A DNA stretch of 64,000 nucleotides, from positions 34,279,519 through 34,343,518 of the forward strand of contig CM019072.1 of NCBI GenBank assembly GCA_009667805.1. The letters are read 5' to 3'. Positions 1 to 10,906 of this stretch are shown here, in pieces. The DNA comes from Leptobrachium leishanense. Lineage: Eukaryota > Chordata > Amphibia > Anura > Megophryidae. Both the position numbers and the translations under genes were made by a program. Position 1 is the first letter of the stretch. Every line of letters starts with the position of its first letter. The notes under the pieces are model-generated. The model was not told the DNA's origin and did not search any database. It saw nothing but the letters and a program-made list of their open reading frames with translations.

Positions 1-731
1 CCATGGCTACCATAGCAACCAGTAACCATAGCAACTATGTAACAGCTAACATGGCAACAAAGAACCATGGCAACCATTGCAAAGAGACAGCCAGGTAACC
101 ATGGCAGCCAGGTGGCCATGACCACCATAGCAGCCAGGTAACCATGGCAACCTGATAACCAGTGACCAGTTACCATGGCAACCAGGTAACAATGACACCT
201 TGGTAACCAGGTAACCATGGCAAACCAGGTAACATTGAAACTCGATACCCATGGAAACAGGTAACCATGGCAACAAGTTAACATAGCAACCAGGTAACCA
301 TAGAAACATCTAACCATGGTGACATTGTAACCATGGCAACCAGTCATGGCAGCTTGATAACCATGGTAACATAGTAACCACGGCAACCTGGCACCCATAG
401 TAACTAGGTAACATGGAAAAAGTAACCATGCCAACCAGGTAGCATGGCAACTTGGTAGCCATGGCAACATAGTAACCATGGCAACGGTGGAGAACAGGTG
501 GCCATGGCCACCTTTAGCAACAATGGTTACATGGTAACCATAGCAACCAGGCATGACAGCTGGTAACCATGGTAACCTGTTAACCACAGCAGCCAAGTCA
601 CATGGCAAAAAAATAACCATGGCTACCAGGTAACATGGAGACCAGGTAACCATAGCAACATGGTAACCATGGCAACCAGATAAACATATGAACATGGCAA
701 CATAGTAACCATGGCATCCTGTTAACCATAG
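1..731. repeat. AACCATGGC/AACCAGGT minisatellite, block 1
   Basis: Degenerate short tandem repeat whose commonest 17-bp form is AACCATGGCAACCAGGT, with many 8-9 bp half-unit variants such as GGTAACCATAGCAACA. It is the first of five blocks of the same repeat in the first 10 kb. Open frames on the minus strand read as low-complexity W/L/P/C/H/G strings and are not genes. The block is cut at 740 by a hAT-type element whose target duplication consists of repeat sequence. Confidence 0.9.
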
Positions 732-1451
732 CAACCATGCAGGGCCGGTGCAAATGTAAGGTGACACAGGCGGCCGCCTAAGGATGCTGGCCTGCTGCCA
801 ATGCAAGGGGGCACAAAAATCCAGATCCCGGTCACTGGCCGCGATATCAAACACACGCTAAAATGCTGCCGCTATCTTGGTCTCCACCAAGATGGCGGCG
901 AGTCGGCCGGCCCCCATGATGTCATCAGGACGCGACCCACCCTAGTACACATGTCCTCCTTATGTATCAGGAGAGTCAGTGAGAGATGGACAGAGGGTGC
1001 CAGGCACCAGCCCTGCTCCCGAATACCTCCTGCTTTCTTTACACCATGCAGGAACAGATTGGAGAGTCGGCAGCCACGCAGCCTGCCTGTGACTCCCAGC
1101 CTGCTGGTCCAGCCCCCTCCAGCAGGGAAGTAAACAGACACACTTCTCTCTCACTCTATTTTATCTAACATGCTCTCTGTGTGTCTTTCCATCTCTCACT
1201 CTTACATTCCTCTCTATTTTCTCTCCTTCACCCCCCTCTCATGTCTCTCTCCTCTGTCTCAATCACATCACACACAGGCACACACACACACATTGCCAAG
1301 TCATACATACCGCACATTACTGTGAGTTTTATTGCTGAGGAGCACTATGATACACACTACACATAACTGTGTTTCAGTCTCAATGTATTGTAACCATGTC
1401 TATATTGTACCGCGCTGCAGAATATGCTGGTGCTCTATCTATAATATAATT

Positions 1452-2036
1452 GAGTAAGGCTTGGCGTGTCCGTCGCCAAGCCTTACTCTGCGCATGCGCG
1501 CGCAACCAGCGGCGGTTGGTTGCGCGCGCATGCAACCGCCGCGGCACGAGCCGGCTGCCGGCTCGCCGCGGCGGTTACAAGATGCACACAGCAAGCCGGG
1601 TAGAGGCTGCGCTCGCAGCCTCTACCCGGCTGCCGCGCGCATCCAACCCCCCGAGCGGCGAAGGGAAAGTTCCCTCCGCCGCTCGGGGCTTGGATGCGCG
1701 CGGCAGCCGGGTAGAGGCTGCGCTCGCGGCCTCTACCCGGCTGCCGAGCGCATCCGAGCGGCGCCGGGGAAGTGAAAGTTTCCCCACTTCCGCTCTTTGA
1801 AGGCTGCTGTGTGCATCCAACCCGTCCCCGAGCGGCGAAGGGAAAGTTCCCTCGCTTCCGCTCTTTGAAGGACCCAAGCCCCGGTCACGTGACCGTGGCT
1901 TGGGTCCTTCAAAGACCGGAAGCGGGGAAACTTTCACTTCCCCGGTGCCGCTCGGAAAGGTAAGTATGGCGCGGACGGCGGAGCTCATGGGGTGGCTGTC
2001 CGAATGCCGATAGAGCATTCGGACAGCCGCCCCATG
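1452..2036. repeat. Chain of nested GC-rich inverted repeats
   Basis: Successive perfect or near-perfect hairpins. Arms: 1452-1466/1474-1488 (15 bp); 1492-1507/1518-1533 (16 bp); 1534-1545/1565-1576 enclosing 1548-1555/1557-1564; 1594-1611/1614-1631 (18 bp). A 33-bp pair 1614-1646/1690-1722 encloses 1649-1660/1677-1688. A 48-bp pair 1756-1803/1906-1953 encloses 1863-1880/1897-1914. The last pair is 1986-2007/2015-2036 with one mismatch. Some arms can pair with either of two partners. The segment is very CpG-rich compared with its surroundings. No credible protein is encoded. Confidence 0.9.
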
Positions 2037-2089
2037 TCTGGTCTGGGGTCTGATCTGGGGTATATATCCATGAGAGCTTCGGGGGGGGG

Positions 2090-3555
2090 GCAATATCCAC
2101 GAGCCGGGGGTCAATATTCATGAGCCGGGGGTCAATATCCACGAGCTGGGGGCCAATATCCACAAGCTGGGGGGCAATATCCACGAGCTGGGGGCCAATA
2201 TCCACAAGCTGGGGGGCAATATCCACGAGCTGTGGGGCCAATATCCACAAGCTGGGGGGCAATATCCACGAGCTGGGGGACAATATCCACGAGCTGGGGG
2301 ACAATATCCACGAGCTGGGGGGCAATATCCACGAGCTGGGGGACAATATCCACGAGCTGGGGGGCAATATCCACGAGCTGGGGGCAATATCCACGAGCTG
2401 GGGGCCAATATCCACAAGCTGGGGGCCAATATCCACGAGCTGGGGGCCAATATCCACGAGCTGGGGGGCAATATCCACGAGCTGGGGGACAATATCTACG
2501 AGCTGGGGGGCAATATCCACGAGCTGGGGACAATATCCACGAGCTGGGGGGCAATATCCACGAGCTGGGGGGCAATATCCACGAGCTGGGGGCCAATATC
2601 CACGAGCTGGGGGCAGTATCCACGAGCTGGGGGTCAATATCCACGAGCTGGGGGTCAATATCCACGAGCTGCGGGGCAGTATCCACGAGCTGGGGGACAA
2701 TATCCACGAGCTGGGGGGCAATATCCACGAGCTGGGGGCAATATCCACGAGCTGGGGGCCAATATCCACGAGCTGGGGGTCAATATCCACGAGCTGGGGG
2801 TTCAATATCCACGAGCTGGGGTCAATATCCACGAGCTGGGGCAGTATCCACGAGCTGGGGGTCAATATCCACGAGCTGGGGGTCAATATCCACGAGCTGG
2901 GGGTCAATATCCACGAGCTGGGGGGCAGTATCCATGAGCTGGGGGTCAATATCCACGAGCTGGGGGTCAATATCCACGAGCTGGGGGTCAATATCCACGA
3001 GCTGGGGGCCAATATCCACGTGCTGGGGCAGTATCCACGAGGCTGGGGCAATATCCAGGAGCTGGGGGGCAATATCCACGAGCTGGGGCAATATCCACGA
3101 GCTGGGGCAGTATCCACGTGCTGGGCAGTATCCACGAGCTGGGGCAATGTCCACGAGCTGGGGCAGTATCCACGTGCTGGGGCAATGTCCACGTGCTGGG
3201 GCAATGTCCACGTGCTGGGGCAGTATCCACGTGCTGGGGCAGTATCCACGTGCTGGGGCAGTATCCACGAGCTGGGGCAATATCCACGAGCTGGGGCAAT
3301 GTCCACGAGCTGGGGCAATGTCCACGAGCTGGGGCAATGTCCACGTGCTGGGGCAATATCCACGAGCTGGGGCAATGTCCACGAGCTGGGGCAATGTCCA
3401 CGAGCTGGGGCAGTATCCACGAGCTGGGGCAGTATCCACGTGGTGGGGCAGTATCCACGAGCTGGGGCAGTATCCACGAGCTGGGGCAGTATCCACGTGC
3501 TGGGGCAGTATCCACGTGCTGCGGCAATATCCATGAGCTGGGGCAATATCCACAA
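2090..3555. repeat. 19-21-bp G-rich minisatellite (CAATATCCACGAGCTGGGG unit)
   Basis: About 70 head-to-tail units. From about 2090 to 3010 the unit is mostly 21 bp with a run of five or six G. From about 3010 to 3555 it is mostly 19 bp with four G, and more units read CAGTATCC or CAATGTCC and CACGTGCT. Because the unit is often 21 bp, long open frames occur on both strands (up to 597 codons). They are artefacts of the repeat. Confidence 0.97.
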
Positions 3556-3599
3556 TAGACTGCCCTCTGGGCAGGCTTTCCACCTTGTAAATAAATAAT

Positions 3600-3690
3600 A
3601 ATTACTGTGAGTTTTACTGCTGTGCAGCTCTATGATACGCACATACATACTGCACATTACTGTGAGTTCTATTGCTATAAACCTTTGTGC
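3600..3690. repeat. Subterminal repeat shared by hAT elements
   Basis: Two partial units of a roughly 52-bp repeat with the core CATTACTGTGAGTTTTATTG followed by CTGTGGAGCTCTRTGATACG. A further partial unit lies at 1306-1345. The same repeat is found at 11025-11070, 21262-21430 and 32670-32925, each time inside a different hAT-like element. Confidence 0.7.
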
Positions 3691-3790
3691 AGCGGCGCGC
3701 ATCTAGTGAAAATGAAATGGGCAAGAGTGGACGAGGGGGCACCAAATTAGGTTTCTGCCTAGGATGCGAAAAGTTTTTGCGCCAGCCCAG

Positions 3791-4290
3791 CAACCATGGA
3801 AACAAGTAACCACGGCAGCCTAGGAACCGTGGCAATCAGGTAAACATAGCAACCAGTTAACATAAGAATGGGGGCAACATAGTAACCATGGTAACCATTA
3901 CAACATGGCAACTAGGTAAACATAGCAACCAGGTATCCATGAAAATCAGGTGGCCATGGCCACCATAGCAACCAGCTAAACATTGTAACCATGTCAACCA
4001 GGTAACCAAAGCAACAAGGTAACCATGGCGACATAGTAACCATGGTAGCATGGTAACCATAGCAACAAGGTAACTATGGCAAACAGGTAACCATAGAGAC
4101 CAGGTAACTATGGCAACCAGGTATTATGGCGCCATGGTGACCGTGGCAACAAAATAACAATAGCGATCAGGTAACCATGGTAGCATGCTAACCATAGCAA
4201 TAAGGTAACATGGTAACCATGGTAACTATGGCGTCCATTGCAATATGGTAACCATGGGAGCATGGTGACTATGGGAACTGTGGTAACCAT
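3791..4290. repeat. AACCATGGC/AACCAGGT minisatellite, block 2
   Basis: Continuation of the minisatellite beyond the hAT-like element, with the same 8-9-bp half units. It ends at the junction with the first L2-like fragment. The last 30 bases before that junction are nearly the same at all four junctions in this region. Confidence 0.9.
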
Positions 4291-4690
4291 GGTGCGACTC
4301 CACCTTCAACTTTCTCCTCTACCCACCCAAACCTCCCCCTCATCTGCCTTTAGTGCTTAGGACCTGGCAGATTACTTCATAAACAAACTCTTACTATCAG
4401 AAGCAACATTTTAACACAAACCAGTAATCCACCACCTCTACTCCCAGAAGCCTCCTCTGCTGCTTCCTTCCAGTCACTGAGGAGGAAGTCAATTCCTTAC
4501 TATCCTCCTCGCATCTCACTAAGTGCCCACTAAACCTCATTCTCTCACATCTAATACCTCCACTCTAATCACCTCTCCCTCTTCTGGTCCTCCAATTCCC
4601 TACTTGACCCCATGCACTCAATAGAAACTGCCCTCAGCAATGACCTCCTAACTGCTGAAAACCACAGCTACTATTTGCAACCTGCTTAAT
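4291..4690 (+). mobile_element. L2-like LINE fragment, composite copy 1
   Basis: Starts with the conserved junction GCGACTCCACCTTCAACT and matches the start of the longer L2-like copy at 9925. It reads in broken frames through the region just before the reverse transcriptase fingers. Compared with copies 2-4 it lacks the part between about 'TAATACCTCCACTCT' and 'AATCACCTCTCCCTC'. It ends in the shared junction 'ACCTGCTTAATTACATGAACC', where the minisatellite resumes. Confidence 0.75.
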
Positions 4691-5611
4691 TACATGAACC
4701 ACCTAACCATGACAACCAAGTAACCACGGCACCATGGTAACCAGGTAACCATGGCAACCAGGTAACCATAGCAACATGGTGGCCATGGTAAACGTGGCAG
4801 CCAGGTAACCATGGTAAACCTTGCACCCAGGAAACATTGCAATTTGATAACCATGGCAGCNNNNNNNNNNNNNNNNNNNNNNNNNNNNNNNNNNNNNNNN
4901 NNNNNNNNNNNNNNNNNNNNNNNNNNNNNNNNNNNNNNNNNNNNNNNNNNNNNNNNNNNNTTGGTGACCCTGTTAACCACAGCAGCCAAGTCACCATGGC
5001 AAAAAAGTAACCATGGCAACCAGTTAACCGTATGAATATGGCAACCTGTTAACCATAGCAACCATGTAAACATTGCAACCAGGTAACCATAACAACATGG
5101 TAACCATAACAATAATAGCGACATGGTAACCATGGCAACTAGGTAACCATGGAAACCAGTTAACATAAGAATGTGGCAACATAGTAACCATAGCAATCAG
5201 GTGACCATGGCCACCATAGCAACCAGGTACCCATGGTGACATTGTAACCATGTCAACCAGGTAACAAAGCAACAAGGTAACCATGGTGACATTGTAACCA
5301 TGTCAACCAGGTAACAAAGCAACAAGGTAACCATGGTGACATAGTAACCATGGCGAACATCGTAACATGGTAACTGTAGCAACATGGTAACCATGGCGAC
5401 CTGGTAGCCATGGCAACCAGGTAACCATAGAGACCATGGAACCAGGTATTGTGGCGCCATGGTAACCATGGCAACAAAATAACAATAGCGATCAGGTAAC
5501 CATGGTAGCATGGTAACCATAGCAACAAGGTAACATGGTAACTATGGCGACCATTGCAATATGGTAACCATGGGAACATGGTGACTATGGGAACCGTGGT
5601 AACCATGCTGC
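4691..5611. repeat. AACCATGGC/AACCAGGT minisatellite, block 3
   Basis: Same minisatellite as block 1. It contains a 100-base gap of N. Just after the gap, a roughly 55-bp unit beginning CCATGGTGACATTGTAACCATG is duplicated directly (about 5232-5340). Confidence 0.9.
4861..4960. other. Assembly gap (100 N)
   Basis: Exactly 100 undetermined bases inside the minisatellite. The round number suggests a placeholder of unknown true size, so the real array may be longer or shorter. Confidence 0.99.
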
Positions 5612-6170
5612 GACTCCACCTTCAACTCTCTCCTTTATCCACCCAAACCTCCTCCCTCATCTGCCTTTAGTGCTCAGGACCTGGCAGATTACTTCATAAA
5701 CAAACTCTTACTATTAGAAGCAACATCCTAACACAAACCAGTAATCCACCACCTCTACTCCCAGAAGCCTCCTCTGCTGCTTCCTTCCAGTCACTGAGGA
5801 GGAAGTCCATTCCTTACTATCCTCCTCACATCTCACTAAGTGCCCACTAAACCTCATTCTCTCACATCTACCTCCACTCTCCACCAGCTCCTTCCCATCT
5901 GCCTTCAAACATGCACAGGCTACCCCTATACTAAAGAAACCCTCCCTCCATCCCAACTCTCCATCTAACTACCGTCCTGCATCGCTGCTTCCATTTACCT
6001 CTAAGCTCTTGGAAAAACTAGTTTTCAATCACCTCTCCCTCTACCTGTCCTCCAATTCCATACTTGACCCCATGCACTCAATGGAAACTGCCCTCACCAA
6101 AGTCACTAATGACCTCCTAACTGCTGAAAACCACAGCTACTATTCTCAACCTGCTTGATTGCATGAACCT
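5612..6170 (+). mobile_element. L2-like LINE fragment, composite copy 2
   Basis: Same left junction and same right junction ('ACCTGCTTGATTGCATGAACC') as copies 1 and 3. It includes the segment that reads in pieces as a LINE region just before 'ALTKVTNDLLTAENHSYYSQ'. In L2 proteins this motif leads into the catalytic '[13 protein letters not shown]' region, which here is replaced by minisatellite. Confidence 0.75.
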
Positions 6171-7456
6171 CATAACCATGACAACCAAGTAACCACGGCA
6201 CCATGGTAACCATAGCAACATGAAGGCCACTGCAACCATGGCAACATGGTAAACGTGGCAACCAGGTAACCATGGTGACAGGGAAAACCTTGCACCCAGG
6301 AAACATTGTAATTTGGTAACCATAGTGACCAGTTACCATGGCAACCAGGTGGCATTGGCTACCATAGCAACTATGTAACCAGCTATCATGGCAACAAAGA
6401 ACCATGGTAACCATTGCAACATGACAACCAGGTAACCATGGCAGCCAGGTGGCCATGACCACCATAGCAGCCAGGTAACATGGCAACTATGGTAACCAGG
6501 TAACATTGAAACTCGGTACCCATGGAAACAGGTAACCATGGCAACAAGTTAGCCATCGCAACCAGGTACCCATGGCGACATTGTAATCGTGGACACCAGG
6601 TAACCATGGCGACCAGTCATGGCATCATAGTAACCACGGAGACCTTGTAACATGGAAAAAGTGACCATGGCAACCAGGTAGCATGGCAACTTGGTACCCA
6701 TGGCAACGTAGTAACCATAGCAACATGGTAACCTTGGCAAGCACCTGCTAAGCAACCAGGTAACCATGGTTACATGGTAACCATGGCAACCAGGTATGAC
6801 AGCTTGGCAACCATGGTAACCTGTTAACCACAGCAACCAAGTCACCATGGCAAAAAGTAACAATGGCAACCAGGTAACCATGCAACCAGTTAACCATATG
6901 AACATGGCAACATAGTAACCAGTTAACCTTAGCAACCATGGACACAAGTAAACATTGCAACCCAGTAACCATAGCAACATGGTAACATAGCAACATTGTA
7001 ACCACAGCAACAGGGTAACATGGCAGCCTGGTATCCATAGCAGCCTGGTTACCGTGGCAAACAGGTAACCATGGCAACACGCTAACCATGGAAACCAGGT
7101 AACATTAGAACGTGGCAACCAGGTATCCATGGAAACCAGGTGGTCATGGCCACCATAGAAACCAGGTAACCATGGCGATCATTGTAACATGGTAACTGTA
7201 GCAATATGGCAACCATGGCGACATGGTAGCCATGGCGACATGGTAGCCATGGCAAACGGGTAACCATAGCAATGAGGTATGACTCCATGGTAACCATGAC
7301 AACAAAATAACAATAGCGATCCGGTAACCATGGTAGCATGGTAACCATAGCAACATGGTAACCACGGTAACTATTGGCGACATTTGCAGCATGGAAACTG
7401 TAGCAACATGGTAACCATGGGAACATGGTTACTATGGGAACCGTGGCAACCATGGT
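6171..7456. repeat. AACCATGGC/AACCAGGT minisatellite, block 4
   Basis: Same minisatellite family. Long stretches match block 5 and block 1 in the order of variant half units (for example the run around 6290-6420 compared with 8155-8290). Whole blocks were therefore duplicated with the LINE pieces, and not only single units. Confidence 0.9.
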
Positions 7457-8050
7457 GCGACTCAACTTTCAACTCTCTCCTCTACCTACCCAAACTTCCC
7501 CCCTCATCTGCCTTTAGTGCTCAGGACCTGGCAGATTACTTCATAAACAAACTCTTACTATCAGAAGCAACATTTTAACACAAACCAGTAATCCACCACC
7601 TCTACTCCCAGAAGCCTCCTCTGCTGCTTCCTTCCAGTCACTGAGGAGGAAGTCATTCCTTACTATCCTCCTCACATCTCACTAAGTGCCCACTTAACCC
7701 CATTCTCTCACATCTAATACCTCCACTCTCCTCCTTCTTCACCCCTGCTCTCACACACATCTTCAGCCTATCTCTCTCTCCACCAGCTCCTTCCCATCTG
7801 CCTTCAAACGGGCACAGGTTACCCCTATACTAAAGAAACCCTCCCTCCATCTCAACTCTCCATCTAACTACCATCCTGTATCGCTGCTTCCATTTACAAG
7901 CTCTTGGAAAAACTAGTATTCAATCACCTCTCCCTCTTCTGGTCCTCCAATTCCCTACTTGACCCCATGCACTCAATAGAAACTGCCCTCACCAATGACC
8001 TCCTAATTGCTGAAAACCACAGCTACTGTTCGCAACCTGCTTAATTACAT
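7457..8050 (+). mobile_element. L2-like LINE fragment, composite copy 3
   Basis: Third piece with the same two junctions as copies 1 and 2. It keeps a segment absent from copies 1 and 2 (CTCCTTCTTCACCCCTGCTCTCAC...TTCAGCC), which is also present in the long copy at 9925. The fragments are thus independent deletion products of a longer ancestor. Confidence 0.75.
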
Positions 8051-9924
8051 GAACCACCTAACCATGACAACCAAGTAACCGCGGCACCATGGTAACCATA
8101 GCAACATGGTAGCCATGGTAAACGTGGCAGTCAGGTAACCATGGTGACATGGTAAACCTTGCACCCAGGAAACATTGCAATTTGGTAACCATGGCAGCCA
8201 GGTAACCATAGTGACCAGTTACCATGGCAACCAGGTGGCCATGGCTACCATAGCAACTATGTAACAGCTAACATGGCAACAAAGAACCATGGCGACCAGA
8301 TAACCATGGTAACCATTGCAACATGACACCAGGTAACCATGGCAGCCAGGTGGCCTTGACCACCATAGCAGCCAGGTAACCATGGCAACCTGGTAACATA
8401 GCAACCAGGTAACTATGGCAACTAGTTAGCATGGTAACCATGGCAACCAGGTAACATTGGAACTCTGTTAACATGGCAACAAGTAACCATAGAAACATCT
8501 AACCATGGCGACATTGTAACCATGGACACCAGGTAACCATGGCAACCAGTCATGGCAACTTGATAACCATGGCAACATAGTAACCACGGCAACCTGGTAC
8601 CCATAGCAACTAGGTAACATGGAGAAAAGTACCTGTGCCAACTTGGTACCCATGGCAAGCAAGTAACCATAGCAACATGGTAACCTTGACAAGCAGGTAT
8701 CCATGGAGAACAGGTGGCCATGGCCACCTTAGCAACCGGGTAACCATGGCAACCAGGCATGACAGCTTGGTAACCTGTTAACCACAGCAACCAAGTCACC
8801 ACGGCAAAAAAGTAATCATGGCAACCAGGTAACTATAGCAACATGGTAACCTTGGCACTCAGGTAACCATGGTTACATGGTAACCATGACAACCAGGCAT
8901 GACAGCTTGGTGACCATGGTAACCTGTTAACACAGCAACTAAGTAACCATGGCAACCAGGTAACATGGATACCAGGTAACCATGGCAACCAGTTAACCAT
9001 ATGAACTTGGCAACATAGTAACTATGGCAACCTGTTAACAATAGTAAACATTGCAACCAGATAACCATAGCAGCATGGTAACATAACAACAATAGCAACA
9101 TTGTAACCACAGTAACATGGTAACCATGGCAACTCGTAACATGGCAGCCTGGTAACCATGGAAACCAGTTAATGTGGCAACATAGTAACCATAGCAATCA
9201 GGTATCCATGGAAACCAGGTGGCCACGGCCACCATAGCATCCAGGTAACCATGGCGACCATCGTAACATGGTAACTGTAGCCACATGGTAACCATGGCGA
9301 CCTGGTAGGCATTGCAAACAGGTAACCATAGAGACCAGGTAACCATGGCAATCAGTCATGGCAACATAGTAACCACGGCAACCTGGTAACCATAGCAACA
9401 AGATAACATGGTAACTATGGCGACCATTGCAATATGGGAACCATGGAAACAAGTAAACATTGCAACCAGGTAAGCATAGCAACATGGTAACCATAGCAAC
9501 ATTGTAACCACAGCAACAGGGTAACATAGCAACATGGTAACTGTGGCAACATGGTAACCTTGGCAAGCACCTGCTAAGCAACCAGGTAACCATGGCGACA
9601 TTGCAACATGCCAACCAGGTAACCATGGTGTCATAGTAACCATGGCGATCATTATAACATGGTAACTGTAGCAACATGGCAACCATGACGTCATGGTAGC
9701 CATGGCAAACAGGTAACCATAGAGACCAGGTAACCATAGCAACGAGGTATGCACCGTGGTAACCATGGCAACAAACTAACAATAGCGATCCGGTAGCATG
9801 GTATCCATAGCAACAAGATAACATGGTAACCATGGTAACTATTGTGATAATTGCAACATGGAAACTGTATCAACATGGTAACCATGGGAACATGGTGACT
9901 ATAGGAACTGTGGTAACCATGGTG
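8051..9924. repeat. AACCATGGC/AACCAGGT minisatellite, block 5
   Basis: Longest uninterrupted block of the minisatellite (about 1.9 kb). It ends with the same roughly 100-bp stretch that precedes the other L2-like pieces ('...CATGGTGACTATAGGAACTGTGGTAACCATGGTGCGA'). Confidence 0.9.
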
Positions 9925-10906
9925 CGAGTCCACCTTCAACTCTCTCCTCTACCCACCCAAACCTCCCCCCCCATCTGCCTTTAGTGCTCAGGACCTGGCA
10001 GATTACTTCATAAACAAACTCTTACTATCAGAAGCAACATCCTAACACAAACCAGTAATCCACCACCTCCACTCCCAGAAGCCTCCTCTGCTGCTTCACT
10101 CCAATCACTGAGGAGGAAGTCCATTTCTTACTATCCTCCTCACATCTCACTAAGTGCCCACTCAACCCCATTCCCTCACATCTAATACCTCCACTCTCCT
10201 CCTCCTTCACCCCTGTTCTCACACACATCTTCAGCCTATCTCTCTCTCCACCAGCTCCTTCCATCTGCCTTCAAATATGCACAGGTTACCCCTATACTAA
10301 AAAAAACCCTCCCAACTCTCCATCTAATTACCGTCCTGTATCGCTGCTTCCATTTACCTCTAAGCCCTTGGATAAACTAGTTTTCAATCACCTCTCCCTC
10401 TTCCTGTCTTGTAATTCCCTACTTGACCCCACGCACTCAACGCTAAAATCCACAGCCAGTATTCTATTCTCATCCTGCTTGATCGCTCAGCTGCTTTCGA
10501 CACTGTCGACCACCCCCTCCTTCTACATACTCTCAGCTCGCTCGGTCTCTGTGTCACTGTGCTCTCTTGGATTGACTCTTATCTGTCTAACAGGTCCTTC
10601 TCTGTGTCATTTGCTAGTACTTCCTCCTCTTCAATGCCTTTATCAGTTGGTGTCCCTCGGATCTGTCCCTCTCTATCTACATCTCCTGCCTGGGCAAAAT
10701 CATTAACTGCTTTGACTTTAATTACCACCTCTATGCTGATGATACTCAGATCTACGGCTTCACCCCTGATCTCTCTCCTCCTGTCCTCTCCAAAGTCAGC
10801 AACTGTTTATCTGGCTTTTCCTCCTGGATGGCCTTTCCCCTCCTAAAGATTAACATGTTGAAAACTGAGGTCCTACTAATTCCTCCCTCTAATGCCTCCC
10901 CACCCC

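Larger units (their letters stand above)
740..3790. mobile_element. Non-autonomous hAT-like element carrying hairpins and a minisatellite
   Basis: The left end reads CAGGGCCGGTGCAAA. The right end, read inward, is CTGGGCTGGCGCAAAAAC, a diverged inverted repeat of the hAT CAGGGCCGG type. The 8-mer CAACCATG flanks both ends (732-739 and 3791-3798), as expected for hAT. That 8-mer also belongs to the surrounding minisatellite, so it is weaker evidence than usual. There is no transposase. The inside holds a 37-nt and 50-80-nt subterminal repeat shared with other hAT elements here (1306-1345, 3600-3690), a chain of GC-rich hairpins (1452-2036) and a 19-21-bp minisatellite (2090-3555). Inferred to be a non-autonomous passenger element that expanded internally. 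Confidence 0.65.

Noticed and set aside
1575..2114. 179-codon minus-strand frame
   Set aside because: Lies on the GC-rich hairpin chain. The reading frame follows from high GC and the repeats and has no domain.
1909..3702. 597-codon open frame on the minus strand and 492/434-codon frames on the + strand
   Set aside because: They run through the 19-21-bp minisatellite. A 21-bp unit keeps any frame open. Composition is pure repeat and several frames on both strands are open at once.
46..9939. Many minus-strand frames rich in W, L, P, C, H, G, up to 211 codons
   Set aside because: Translations of the AACCATGGC/AACCAGGT minisatellite. Low complexity and open by repeat structure.
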